In this document: positions 44,387 to 54,699 of the stretch, one piece after another
Numbering within the stretch: the stretch's first letter is position 1
How the letters are laid out: every line of letters starts with the position of its first letter
Assembly (NCBI RefSeq): GCF_008727795.1
Contig: NZ_CP044222.1
Location: 3,596,001 to 3,660,000 of the forward strand
Length of the DNA stretch: 64,000 bases
From: Nitrincola iocasae
Lineage (GTDB): Bacteria; Pseudomonadota; Gammaproteobacteria; Pseudomonadales; Balneatricaceae
Reading direction: 5' to 3'
The notes under the pieces: generated by a model
What the model was told of the DNA's origin: nothing
Database searches by the model: none
The model's input: only the letters and a program-made list of their open reading frames with translations
Made by a program: the position numbers and the translations under genes

Positions 44387-44692
44387 ATGATTCCTGGAGA
44401 AATGAAAGTTGCTGAAGGCGATATTGAACTGAACGCAGGGCGTGAGACGCGACAGGTCAGCGTGGCGAACACCGGTGATCGACCGGTTCAAATTGGCTCG
44501 CACTATCACTTTTACGAAGCCAATAACGCCTTGGTATTTGATCGCGAAACCACACGGGGTTTTCGACTCAATATCGCCGCTGGCACAGCGGTTCGTTTTG
44601 AGCCAGGACAGAGCCGTACCGTGGAACTGGTGGCTTATGCCGGTGAGCGACGGGTGTTCGGCTTTCAGGGCAAAATACAGGGCGATCTATAA
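44387..44692 (+). CDS. ureB: Urease subunit beta
   Basis: 101 residues: [18 protein letters not shown], then [21 protein letters not shown] and [18 protein letters not shown], all standard UreB. AAGGGAG lies before the ATG. Structural urease subunit; 18 bases separate it from ureC. Confidence 0.97.
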   Translation: MIPGEMKVAEGDIELNAGRETRQVSVANTGDRPVQIGSHYHFYEANNALVFDRETTRGFRLNIAAGTAVRFEPGQSRTVELVAYAGERRVFGFQGKIQGDL

Positions 44693-44710
44693 CCAAGTCA
44701 GGAGCAGCAC

Positions 44711-46414
<1,704 letters not shown>

Positions 46415-46443
46415 TCGCACCACAGCAACTCAACGGACAGAAC

Positions 46444-46920
46444 ATGATTCGACTCACTGAAAAACTGGACAGCCCGCAACCGACTGATGTCAGCCTGAGC
46501 CTGAGTATCGATCAGCGTATCCGCAGCCGCCTCAAGGTGCAGCTGGATGATGGCCGTGATGCCGGACTGTTTCTGCCACGCGGTCTGATTCTGCGAGGTG
46601 GAGACTGCTTACGTAGCGAATGTGGGCTCATAGTGCTAGTGAAAGCCTCACCAGAAACCGTTTCAACCGTGCGTTGTGACGACACTTTACTGTTAACTCG
46701 CGTGAGCTATCACCTGGGTAACCGCCATGTCCCCCTGCAGATAGCACTTGGTTTTGTGCGCTACCAGCATGACCATGTGCTGGATGCCATGGTCGAGGGC
46801 CTGGGCGTGAGTGTGATCTGCGAACAACAACCCTTTGAACCCGAAGCCGGTGCTTATAGCAGTGAGAGCGGTCACCATCATGGTCACAGCCATGCTCATG
46901 ACCACTCGCATACGCATTAA
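46444..46920 (+). CDS. ureE: Urease accessory protein UreE (nickel chaperone)
   Basis: 158 residues. N-terminal peptide-binding domain (RIRSRLKVQLDDGRDAGLFLPRG) and C-terminal metal domain (LGNRHVPLQI, the central His, and DAMVEGLGV). It ends in a His-rich tail (HHHGHSHAHDHSHTH) that stores or delivers Ni2+. It follows ureC by 29 bases. Confidence 0.95.
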   Translation: MIRLTEKLDSPQPTDVSLSLSIDQRIRSRLKVQLDDGRDAGLFLPRGLILRGGDCLRSECGLIVLVKASPETVSTVRCDDTLLLTRVSYHLGNRHVPLQIALGFVRYQHDHVLDAMVEGLGVSVICEQQPFEPEAGAYSSESGHHHGHSHAHDHSHTH

Positions 46921-46943
46921 TCTGACTGATAAAGGAACGTCCC

Positions 46944-47501
46944 ATGAAAACCACCTACACCTTCGCTATCACGGCCGCTCTGATGCTGGTTTCGCCCATG
47001 CTGCTGGCGCATTCCGGTCAGGATCACAGCCACAGCAGCTTTATTTCCGGCCTGCTGCATCCGCTCACCGGTCTTGACCACCTGACCATGCTGTTGGGGA
47101 TAGGCGCATTGGGCGCCTGGCAGTCGGTAAAACAACGTACCCAGTTGTATACCGGCACTTTAGGCATCCTGTTTGCCGGTGCGATGCTGGGACTGCTGAC
47201 TGGGTTTGGCACCGGAATCGAAGTGATGATTGTAGCCTCCATGTTCCTGATTGCTGTTGCGCTGTTCTTTGCCGCCCGTGGCCTGCTGCCGATGATCGCT
47301 GCACTGGCGCTGGTAATGTTCCACGGTTGGGCCCATGGACTGGAAATGCCCGCAGGCGGTGTCTTTACCTTTATGCCTGGCATGCTGATCATGGCGGCGC
47401 TGATCCTGGCGGCAGGCTTCGCCCTGGGTAAGACCTTTCAGCCCAAGTGGCTGGGCGCTGGCAGTGGTGCAGCGGCATTGTTGATTACTCTGCTGGGTTA
47501 A
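46944..47501 (+). CDS. hupE: HupE/UreJ-family nickel-permease-like protein
   Basis: 185 residues with a signal-like first helix and about six further helices. The HupE/UreJ motif HPLTGLDHLTMLLGIGALGAW follows the His-rich HSGQDHSHSS, and a second conserved His lies in FHGWAHGLEMP. Family members bring Ni2+ to urease or hydrogenase maturation; no hydrogenase gene is here, so a urease role (UreJ) is likely. It sits between ureE and ureF with a four-base gap to ureF. Confidence 0.9.
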   Translation: MKTTYTFAITAALMLVSPMLLAHSGQDHSHSSFISGLLHPLTGLDHLTMLLGIGALGAWQSVKQRTQLYTGTLGILFAGAMLGLLTGFGTGIEVMIVASMFLIAVALFFAARGLLPMIAALALVMFHGWAHGLEMPAGGVFTFMPGMLIMAALILAAGFALGKTFQPKWLGAGSGAAALLITLLG

Positions 47502-47505
47502 TATC

Positions 47506-48171
47506 ATGCTACCCAGCCTGCGCCTCTATCAGCTCATCAGCCCCTCTTTGCCTATCGGTGCATTCACCTATTCGCAAGGCCTGGAGTGGGCCATAGAGGC
47601 GGGCTGGGTCACAGATCAGCCAAGCCTGTATGCCTGGCTGGAAAGTGTACTCAAGCACAGTGTCGGCACCCTGGAGTTACCGGTATTAATCCGGCTGCAT
47701 CAGGGTTTTGCACAGGCCGATAGCCAGCAGATCGATTACTGGTGCCAGTACCTCTGTGCCAGCCGGGAAACAGCCGAACTGCGTGCGGAAGAGTCGCAGC
47801 GCGGTAAGGCGTTAGCGGTATTGCTACCGTCGCTGGGCATAGAAATTCCGCCATCCAGTATCGATGCCGTCAAGTCGACACAGCTGGCGGGTATGGCGCT
47901 GGCCGCACAGCATTGGCAGATTCCGCTGGATGAGCTCTGCAGTGGCTACTTATGGAGCTGGCTGGAAAACAGCGTAATGGCGGGAGTTAAACTGGTGCCA
48001 TTGGGGCAAACCAGCGGCCAGCAACTACTGCTCAGCCTGTCTGAAACCCTGCCCGAATTACAACAGCAAGCGCTGGCTATTACCGATGAGTCCATAGCCG
48101 GTTGCACCCCGGCACTGGCCATCGCCAGCGCCTGCCATGAAACACAATATACGCGTTTATTTCGCTCCTAA
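47506..48171 (+). CDS. ureF: Urease accessory protein UreF
   Basis: 221 residues, all-helical: LYQLISPSLPIGAFTYSQGLEWAIEAGWV at the start is the family signature, then SRETAELRAEESQRGKAL. It bridges UreD and the GTPase UreG in the activation complex. It follows hupE and precedes ureG by 20 bases. Confidence 0.95.
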   Translation: MLPSLRLYQLISPSLPIGAFTYSQGLEWAIEAGWVTDQPSLYAWLESVLKHSVGTLELPVLIRLHQGFAQADSQQIDYWCQYLCASRETAELRAEESQRGKALAVLLPSLGIEIPPSSIDAVKSTQLAGMALAAQHWQIPLDELCSGYLWSWLENSVMAGVKLVPLGQTSGQQLLLSLSETLPELQQQALAITDESIAGCTPALAIASACHETQYTRLFRS

Positions 48172-48191
48172 TCTGTTAACAGGACCACATC

Positions 48192-48812
48192 ATGAGTGAC
48201 TACAAATCTCCTTTACGCATCGGTGTCGGTGGCCCGGTAGGTTCCGGTAAAACCGCACTGTTAGAAGTACTGTGCAAGGCAATCCGCGACCAATACAGCA
48301 TCGCTGTGGTGACCAATGATATCTATACCCAGGAAGATGCCAAGATTCTGACCCGTGCCGAAGCACTGCCCGCGGATCGCATCGTCGGGGTTGAAACCGG
48401 CGGCTGCCCACATACCGCGATTCGTGAAGATGCCTCGATGAATCTCGCGGCCGTTGAAGAGCTCGCCAGACTGCATAAAGATCTGGATGTGGTGTTTGTC
48501 GAAAGTGGCGGTGATAACCTCAGCGCTACCTTCAGTCCGGAACTGGCCGACCTGACCATCTATGTCATCGATGTCGCCGAGGGTGAAAAAATTCCGCGCA
48601 AAGGTGGCCCCGGCATCACTAAATCCGACCTGCTGGTGATCAACAAGATCGACCTGGCACCCTATGTCGGCGCCAGTCTCGAAGTGATGGAAGCCGATAC
48701 CCAACGCATGCGTCCAAACCGCCCTTATGTGTTCACCAACCTCAAGGAAGGCATCGGTCTGGATGTGATTATCGATTTTGTGATCAAACAGGGCATGCTG
48801 GATGCGGCCTGA
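48192..48812 (+). CDS. ureG: Urease accessory GTPase UreG
   Basis: 206 residues, highly conserved: P-loop [29 protein letters not shown], the metal-binding CPH in [17 protein letters not shown], and the G4-like [14 protein letters not shown] hydrolysis drives nickel insertion into UreC with UreDFE. Confidence 0.97.
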   Translation: MSDYKSPLRIGVGGPVGSGKTALLEVLCKAIRDQYSIAVVTNDIYTQEDAKILTRAEALPADRIVGVETGGCPHTAIREDASMNLAAVEELARLHKDLDVVFVESGGDNLSATFSPELADLTIYVIDVAEGEKIPRKGGPGITKSDLLVINKIDLAPYVGASLEVMEADTQRMRPNRPYVFTNLKEGIGLDVIIDFVIKQGMLDAA

Positions 48813-48827
48813 TAAGGATATGCCTGT

Positions 48828-49685
48828 ATGACCGACCTGAGCCAGCCCAGTATAGAACCGGATACCCAGGATGGCTGGCGCGCACGCATTGCACTGGCCT
48901 ACAGTCCTCGTCGTGAGCGTACCCGGCTGATCCACTGCCAGCGCATCGGGCCGTTATCTGTGCAGCGGGCGTTCTATCCGGAAGGCCCGGTTTGTCACAG
49001 CTATCTGCTGCACCCACCCGGTGGGGTTGTCGGGGGTGACCGGCTGGAAGTGGCGGTGCATGTACAGCCCGAAGCCCATACGCTGATCACCACCCCCGGT
49101 GCGACCAAGTTTTATCGCTCCGGAGGACGTCTGGCACAGTATCGCCAGCATTTTCAGGTCGCCGAACAGGCCGCACTTGAATGGCTGCCCCAGGAGAATA
49201 TCTTTTTTCCGGACAGCCGACTGGCAATGCAGACGCACATTGAGCTGCACAGCGAGTCACGCTTTATCGGCTGGGAGATGCAATGCCTGGGACGTCCGGT
49301 GATCAACGAATGCTTTGATCGAGGGCAGATACGCTCATCGCTAAAGCTCAGTATCGATGCAAAGCCACTGCTGATTGAGCACTTCAACTCTGAGGCTGAC
49401 CAGTTGCAGCAGGCGTCAGCAGGCCTCAGAGGCTACCCCATGCAAGCCACCCTGCTGATCCATCCCGCTGATGACGCTCTACTGGAGCAGGTCAGGGCGG
49501 TATTTACCCAATCAGCCGATGCCACTATTCTGGCCGGTGCCACCCGACTCGACAGCCTGATCGTGGTGCGTCTGCTGGGCCATCAAACCGAACCGTTATT
49601 AAAGCAGATGATAGCTATCTGGCAGGCGGTACGACCCAACGTTATGGGCCGTCCGGCTTGTCTGCCACGGATCTGGGCAACCTGA
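48828..49685 (+). CDS. ureD: Urease accessory protein UreD
   Basis: 285 residues: GPLSVQRAFYPEGPVCHSYLLHPPGGVVGGDRLEV, then TTPGATKFYRS and WLPQENIFFPDSRL are typical UreD (UreH). It binds apo-urease as the base of the UreDFG complex. Unusually it is the last gene of the operon; in many gammaproteobacteria it precedes ureA. Confidence 0.95.
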   Translation: MTDLSQPSIEPDTQDGWRARIALAYSPRRERTRLIHCQRIGPLSVQRAFYPEGPVCHSYLLHPPGGVVGGDRLEVAVHVQPEAHTLITTPGATKFYRSGGRLAQYRQHFQVAEQAALEWLPQENIFFPDSRLAMQTHIELHSESRFIGWEMQCLGRPVINECFDRGQIRSSLKLSIDAKPLLIEHFNSEADQLQQASAGLRGYPMQATLLIHPADDALLEQVRAVFTQSADATILAGATRLDSLIVVRLLGHQTEPLLKQMIAIWQAVRPNVMGRPACLPRIWAT

Positions 49686-49916
49686 GTTATCTATCTGGCC
49701 CATAACAAAACACCTCCTCGAACACCCGCAGCCCCCCCTACCTGATACGCATCTTGTTGTGATTCATTACCCGGTACCAAACTCACTTCATATTGTATTC
49801 AGGTGCGATATTTTACAAAAAAAGGGGTTTATTTTAGAATCGATAACCGGAGTGAAGTTAAAAGCCTCTGCAAGGATGTATAGCAGAGTGAATCATCAAG
49901 GAATAAGGAAATAAAG

Positions 49917-50696
49917 ATGCCCAGTCTGTTAGATCTCGCAAAAGCATGTGAAGCCAGTTATCAAAATATCCCGGAACTTGAAGGATGGACAAGACTTCAG
50001 CGTTACGGCCCCCGAACCAGTGGTTTTTTTGGCGTACTTTTCAGGCGACAATTAGACAATGGTATTTTTGAGAATATTTTAGCCTACCGTGGTACAGATG
50101 GCCTTCTGGATGGCGATATGGCCAGCAATCGTGACATTCTCCGCGGGCGCATGGTCAGGCAGTTCCCCGATGCATTTGCTGCACTACGCGATGCGCTGGA
50201 AAGAAGTGAAGGTCATGTGCTTTATATCACTGGCCACTCCTTAGGGGGTGGTTTGGCTGCCCTGTGTTCTGTGGATAAATGGCGTCGAGGCAGGCGCGAT
50301 TTGCCAACAGTCACGTTTAATGCCCCCGGCGTCACGCGAAGTGCGCGCCATTTGTGGGGCAAAGGCTCTGTGCGCTTTGCTCGAGACCGTGTTATGAATG
50401 GGCTGGACACATATTACAATAGCCACCGAAAATCGCTGCATGTACAAACGGAAGGCGACCCAGTTGCCAATTTTGGTACACCGACCATGCGGGAGTTATT
50501 AACTCTACCAAACCTGGCGTGTGAATCAAGAGCACGAGAAACGCTCCCCGAAACCCATCGTCATCGCTCAGAATTAGGCATGGTTCCCACACTGCAACTC
50601 AGAACCTATACAGCCCTGTGCGCGCATAGCATCCGTAACCTGGTGCAAGTCCTTGAACGTGATCCCATCTATCAGGAGCCTCTCGAATGGTCATAA
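49917..50696 (+). CDS. Class 3 lipase-family protein (possible lipase effector)
   Basis: 259 residues with an alpha/beta-hydrolase lipase-3 pattern. The oxyanion region is LAYRGTDG (56-62) and the nucleophile elbow is ITGHSLGGGLAAL (Ser108). The likely acid is Asp181 in EGDPVANFG and the His is H237 in LCAHS, so the triad is complete. No signal peptide is seen; the start MPSLLDLAKACEASYQ has AAGGAAATAAAG before it. It overlaps by ten bases a lipoprotein gene that is duplicated in tandem. Cytoplasmic lipases with adjacent lipoproteins are typical of type VI secretion Tle/Tli pairs, but no VgrG, PAAR or Hcp gene is in view. Effector status is therefore inferred. Confidence 0.8.
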   Translation: MPSLLDLAKACEASYQNIPELEGWTRLQRYGPRTSGFFGVLFRRQLDNGIFENILAYRGTDGLLDGDMASNRDILRGRMVRQFPDAFAALRDALERSEGHVLYITGHSLGGGLAALCSVDKWRRGRRDLPTVTFNAPGVTRSARHLWGKGSVRFARDRVMNGLDTYYNSHRKSLHVQTEGDPVANFGTPTMRELLTLPNLACESRARETLPETHRHRSELGMVPTLQLRTYTALCAHSIRNLVQVLERDPIYQEPLEWS

Positions 50697-51412
50697 AATT
50701 TAAACGGCTATTGGTGCTGGGCAGCCTTACGCTTCTGCTCAGCGCCTGTCAGGAAGTCAGCACTGAACCTGGGGTTTCTGCAGGGGACTTAAGTGCCGCC
50801 TGTAAGGAGTTTAATGATGGCCTGGTGTATAACACTGAGTTTGCTCGGGTGTTTTCATTAGAGCCAGATGATGCGGTTGAGCTGGACTCTGGCCTGATGG
50901 CCGTGAGAGTGTATTGGACGGAGATGATTAACTTTCCCGACTCTCCCAAAATGCAGATGCAGCTCTATTTAGAACCGAGCGTGAACCTGCAATTTCCCAA
51001 AGATGAAGGCACCCATAATGGTATAGAAGCGCTGATACGCAGTGGTTTTCGATACTTTTCACATCGCCCTTATGCTTATCCTGATAATAACGATGAATTC
51101 AATTTTCGCTATGTGATTCAGGATGGTGATGAGCTGATGTCAGCCTATCTCTATCGCTACCGTACTAATCTGACCAGTACAGGCATTCAAGCCATTGAGC
51201 TAGGCACAACATTTCGAAGGAACCCGGTGGTGTATTTGTATATTGGTGAAGAGCCAGTTGATCGAAGACGAGACTCACTATTAGCGAATGACTTGTCTCA
51301 GGGAAAGCGGCATAACCCTGATGAGTTTTTAAAGCTGCGTATCCCGTCTGAATTGCAGTCAGTCATGCAATCTCCTTATCGCCCTTGTCAGGGAACGACT
51401 GCGCAGCGATGA
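50687..51412 (+). CDS. Lipoprotein, copy 1 of a tandem pair (candidate lipase immunity protein)
   Basis: 241 residues with lipobox LLLSAC (Cys21). The mature part is mostly beta, with FSLEPDDAVELDSGLMAVRVYWTEMINF, LYLEPSVNLQFPKDEG and FNFRYVIQDGDELMSAYLYRYRTN. No named family recognised. The ATG lies inside the lipase stop region (ten-base overlap). About 758 bases downstream is a paralogue with a 118-bp identical block. Anchored periplasmic paralogues next to a lipase fit immunity proteins; alternatively they could be lipase chaperones or inhibitors. Confidence 0.78.
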   Translation: MVIKFKRLLVLGSLTLLLSACQEVSTEPGVSAGDLSAACKEFNDGLVYNTEFARVFSLEPDDAVELDSGLMAVRVYWTEMINFPDSPKMQMQLYLEPSVNLQFPKDEGTHNGIEALIRSGFRYFSHRPYAYPDNNDEFNFRYVIQDGDELMSAYLYRYRTNLTSTGIQAIELGTTFRRNPVVYLYIGEEPVDRRRDSLLANDLSQGKRHNPDEFLKLRIPSELQSVMQSPYRPCQGTTAQR

Positions 51413-51770
51413 ACCTACTCAATTTAGCAAAGCCGTCTGTACGGCTTTTAATCTTAAACTGTCTTACCCTCCTGCTCAGTGCCTGCCAGGAGGCAAGTAC
51501 TGAGCCTGATCTTGCCGTTGCTACTACCGACCACAATGCAGCAGTAAGCACAACGACCTGCCAGGAATTTAACGACGGCCTGATATATAACGCTGAATTT
51601 GCTCGGGTGTTTTCATTAGAGCCAGATGATGCGGTTGAGTTAGACCCTGGTTTGATGGCCGTGAGAGTGTATTGGACGGAGATGATTAACTTTCCCGACT
51701 CTCCCAAAATGCAGATGCAGCTCTATTTAGAACCGAGCGTGAACCTGCAATTTCCCAAAGATGAAGGCAC
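50895..51770. repeat. 758-bp-period tandem duplication with a 118-bp identical block
   Basis: Positions 50895-51012 and 51653-51770 are identical base for base, and flanking bases are highly similar from about 50841 to 51100. The two lipoprotein genes diverge much more at their N-termini and near residue 125-130. Such a conserved core with divergent edges suggests recent duplication or gene conversion. Confidence 0.85.
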
Positions 51771-52176
51771 ACATAATGGTATAGAAGCGCTGGTACGCAG
51801 TGGCTTTCGATATTTTTCTCACAGGTCGCCAGGGTATGACCGAAGTAACGATGAATTCAATTTTCGTTATGTGATTCAAGATGGTGATGAGTTGATGTCT
51901 GCCTATCTTTACCGCTATCGCACCAATCTCACAAGTTCAGGCATTCAAGCCATTGAGTTAGGTACAACGTTTCGAAGGAACCCGGTGGTGTATTTGTATA
52001 TTGGTGAAGAGCCTCCACCTGATAATAGGCAAAACTTAGGTGCCCTTCAGCACGGTTTGGCGGCTGGGCAATCACATGATCCTGCTCGCTATCTCAAGCT
52101 GCATATTCCATCAGAATTGCAGCCCGCTATGCAGTCTCCTTACCGCCCTTGCCAGGGAACAACTGCGCAGCGATGA
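51409..52176 (+). CDS. Lipoprotein, copy 2 of the tandem pair
   Basis: 255 residues from the ATG at 51409, which overlaps the stop of copy 1 (ATGA). Lipobox LLLSAC (Cys26). Its central and C-terminal parts closely match copy 1, with differences clustered in the N-terminal linker (LAVATTDHNAAVSTTTCQEF) and around the SPGYDRSNDEF and PPPDNRQNLGALQ loops. A TTG eight codons upstream, inside copy 1, is rejected. Paralogue divergence in surface loops is a pattern seen in immunity proteins. Ends at the same GCGCAGCGATGA junction as copy 1. Confidence 0.78.
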   Translation: MNLLNLAKPSVRLLILNCLTLLLSACQEASTEPDLAVATTDHNAAVSTTTCQEFNDGLIYNAEFARVFSLEPDDAVELDPGLMAVRVYWTEMINFPDSPKMQMQLYLEPSVNLQFPKDEGTHNGIEALVRSGFRYFSHRSPGYDRSNDEFNFRYVIQDGDELMSAYLYRYRTNLTSSGIQAIELGTTFRRNPVVYLYIGEEPPPDNRQNLGALQHGLAAGQSHDPARYLKLHIPSELQPAMQSPYRPCQGTTAQR

Positions 52177-52271
52177 GTTCACTCAATTTAGCAGAGCCGT
52201 CTGAGCATCTTAAACACCGACTCGATAGCACAGAAATGCGTTGCCAGCCAACCGCAAGCATATTCATGTCT
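52173..52271 (+). pseudogene. Stump of a third tandem lipoprotein copy
   Basis: Right after copy 2 the same junction (stop overlapping ATG) recurs, and the frame begins MSSLNLAEPSEHL, parallel to MNLLNLAKPSVRL of copy 2. Similarity stops after about 12 codons, with no hydrophobic signal or lipobox. The frame then runs into the 3' end of the convergent EamA gene. This is best read as a truncated third unit, not a gene. Confidence 0.6.
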
Positions 52272-53189
52272 TCATACCGAGGCTTTTATATCAGACGGCT
52301 TTACAGCGCGGTGCCACAGGGTCGTTTTTATAAACATCACCGCATTGCCGATCAAAATCATGACCAGACCGGCCAAGGCTGGGAGGGTCCAGACATATCC
52401 TTCATAGAAGGTTGAAATACCGAGTGCGACCAACGGAAACAGCAAGGTGGCGTAGGCGGCGGGTCCAGCCCCTATCCGCCCTATCAGAGCAAAGTAGGCA
52501 CCGAAGCCAATAACCGAACCGAAAATCGCCAGATAAAACAATGCGCCCAGATAGCTCATACGGGTATCCAGCACGAAGGGCGTACCGCTGACCAACACAA
52601 TACACAACAGCGTCAGGGCTCCATAACTCATGGCGTAGGCATTGGTGGATAGCAGATCCAGGCCTTTTCGCTGGTGACGCAAACTGATCATATTGCCCAG
52701 CGAAAAACCATAGGTACCCAGCAAGGCGCATCCCATGCCGAAAAACACCTCCAGGTCCAGTTGCTCACCACTGAGATCTGGCCAGAACAACAGCAGCATA
52801 CCTGACAGGCCCAGGCCATTGGCCAGATAGATACGCGGGGTAATCGTTACCCGGAAGAACAACGCACTGTTGACCGCGTTAAACAGTACCGCCATGGAAA
52901 ACACCACCGAGATTAGGCCCGAGGTGATGTACTGAGTGGCGGTGTAGAACAACAAAAAATTGAAGCAAAAGACACACATACCTTGCAGCAGGCAAAACAG
53001 GTGATCCCTGGTGCCAATGCGTCGCAGCCTCCCTGATAGCACCAGACAGATTAGCAATGTCGCACCAGCCAGGGCAAAACGGTAGAAAACCGACAAGGCC
53101 ACAGGAACCTCGCCCAGTTGAAAGGCAATGGCAATCCAGGTAGTGCCCCAAATCAGTACAGTGGTGATATAGAGTATGGCATTCATCAA
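52272..53189 (-). CDS. EamA/DMT-family transporter
   Basis: 305 residues, ten hydrophobic helices in two EamA repeats. The first has TTVLIWGTTWIAIAFQLGEVPVALSVFYRFALAG; the second has GALFYLAIFGSVIGFGAYFALIGRIGAGPAAYATLLFPLVAL. Family members export amino acids and metabolites; substrate unknown. The 185-base gap upstream is shared with a divergent AraC regulator, which probably controls it. Confidence 0.88.
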   Translation of the reverse strand: MMNAILYITTVLIWGTTWIAIAFQLGEVPVALSVFYRFALAGATLLICLVLSGRLRRIGTRDHLFCLLQGMCVFCFNFLLFYTATQYITSGLISVVFSMAVLFNAVNSALFFRVTITPRIYLANGLGLSGMLLLFWPDLSGEQLDLEVFFGMGCALLGTYGFSLGNMISLRHQRKGLDLLSTNAYAMSYGALTLLCIVLVSGTPFVLDTRMSYLGALFYLAIFGSVIGFGAYFALIGRIGAGPAAYATLLFPLVALGISTFYEGYVWTLPALAGLVMILIGNAVMFIKTTLWHRAVKPSDIKASV

Positions 53190-53374
53190 GGCTCTCCGAG
53201 CGCTAAGCTAGCGGGTTCATGCATTCATTTTGCCCAGATAACGACTAAACTGCTTGTAGATTAGCGGTTAACACTTGCACATTCTTGCGCTTTTTTATCA
53301 CGGCAGCGTCTGCACAGCTTGGCAAGCACCGCATTGCTGCTTACTATCCATAGAGATACCTATCAGGAGTCGGC

Positions 53375-54289
53375 ATGTCATCCCATTACCAAGTCGTTGA
53401 ACAAATGCTTATGCATAAAGCAGACCTCAGGGCCACTGGCAGCCTGAGCAATGACATGGGGTTAGCTCGCTGGTACAACAGTCATGACCTGATCGAACTG
53501 GACTGTCCTAGTCATCACACCCTGAGCCTCTACGTTGCCGAAGGGCTGGAGTGTTATCGACGCACCCAAAATGGCTGGAAGAATGGCGGAGCTCCGGGAC
53601 GCTTCTGCCTGATGCCCAAAGGTTTGGAGAGTGCCTGGGATGTACGGGGACCGCTGGAGTTTGTGCATCTGTACTTTACCGATCAGCATCTACTCAGTCT
53701 GGCAGAGCAGATATGGGATAGATCACCCGCCAGTCTGCAGTTGAATGAGCAGTACTTTGCTGAAGATGCCAGCATTACCGCACTCTATCAGCAGTTCCTG
53801 CTTAGCCTTGACTGGCAAGAACGCAGTCACCAGTTAGCACTTAGCAGCGCCAGTAACCTGTTGCTGATACACCTGCTCCGGAGCTTTTCCCAGTGCCAAT
53901 GGCACTTGCCACGTGTGACGGGCGGCCTGGCACCCAGCCTGCTGAAACGCATTCAGGAATATATCGAAACCTATCTGGATCAACCCCTGCTGTTGCGCGA
54001 TCTGGCTGAGCAGGCCTGCCTGAGTGAATACCACTTTTCCAGAATGTTCAGCCAAAGCCTCGGCATTGCGCCCCATCAATATGTTTTACAGCGTCGCTTA
54101 CGGCGTGCCGAACAGTTATTGCAGAATAGCCCGCTTTCGTTGACTGAGATAGCCCAGCAATGTGGTTTCAGTTCATCCAGCCACTTCTCAAACCGCTTTC
54201 GTCAATCAAGAGGTATGCCCCCTTCTCAGCTACGTCAGGCGACTGAGAATAACGATACAAAACTAGTTCCTGACCAGAGGCCTTTGTAA
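53375..54289 (+). CDS. AraC-family transcriptional regulator
   Basis: 304 residues. The C-terminal AraC domain has two helix-turn-helix units: LRDLAEQACLSEYHFSRMFSQSLGIAPHQYVLQRRLRRAEQLL, then LTEIAQQCGFSSSSHFSNRFRQSRGMPPSQLR. The N-terminal about 190 residues are a cupin-like sensor. AGGAG precedes the ATG. It is divergent from the EamA exporter; control of that gene is the simplest reading. Confidence 0.9.
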   Translation: MSSHYQVVEQMLMHKADLRATGSLSNDMGLARWYNSHDLIELDCPSHHTLSLYVAEGLECYRRTQNGWKNGGAPGRFCLMPKGLESAWDVRGPLEFVHLYFTDQHLLSLAEQIWDRSPASLQLNEQYFAEDASITALYQQFLLSLDWQERSHQLALSSASNLLLIHLLRSFSQCQWHLPRVTGGLAPSLLKRIQEYIETYLDQPLLLRDLAEQACLSEYHFSRMFSQSLGIAPHQYVLQRRLRRAEQLLQNSPLSLTEIAQQCGFSSSSHFSNRFRQSRGMPPSQLRQATENNDTKLVPDQRPL

Positions 54290-54540
54290 TGAATTACATC
54301 CTTCAACATCAGCAGACGCTCAATAACACCATCTGGTGCGCATCTGAGTGTGATTAACTGCTCGGGCCAGGCTCTCTCCAAAATAAAGATACCCAGCGGG
54401 TCTTTGCGAATACCCTAGCTGGTAGAACCAGAGTTTCTCGCCATGAAAACGAAACACGTTGTTGTCTTCGGTATTCGGCACATCAGAGGCTAAGATAACC
54501 TGAATACTCTTTTTAGAGAGTTGCCAAAGATTTTGCTACA
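54290..54540 (-). pseudogene. Gene debris: deleted copy of the XRE-cupin gene plus an unidentified fragment
   Basis: Plus-strand 54288-54365 matches the 3' part of the intact XRE-cupin gene in two pieces: one like 56631-56660 and one like 56786-56835. About 125 bases are missing between them and the frame is broken. Upstream on the minus strand, 54364 to about 54521 reads as an uninterrupted peptide (WQLSKKSIQVILASD..., ...FRFHGEKLWFYQLGYSQ), bounded by stops, whose parent I do not recognise. The rest of the gap to 54700 is AT-rich, with no gene seen. Confidence 0.6.
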
Positions 54541-54699
54541 GGAATCAATCATCATTTGTATTGTTCAAATGTGCTCCAAAAAGCACTGTAAGATAGAGTA
54601 GATGCGTAAAAAACCGCAAGCTATAAAAATTAATAGAAATGGAACTTCTTTGTCTGGGATGTTCTCAATAATTAAAAGAAACACAGGAGTTTGATAAGA

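Noticed and set aside
49641..49706. Inverted repeat GTTATGGGCC / GGCCCATAAC at the end of ureD as a terminator
   Set aside because: The loop is about 46 bases, half lies in coding sequence and no T-run follows; it may be chance.
52149..52415. 88-codon plus-strand frame after the second lipoprotein
   Set aside because: Its first dozen codons mimic the lipoprotein start, then homology stops and it overlaps the 3' end of the EamA gene; treated as a stump, not a gene.
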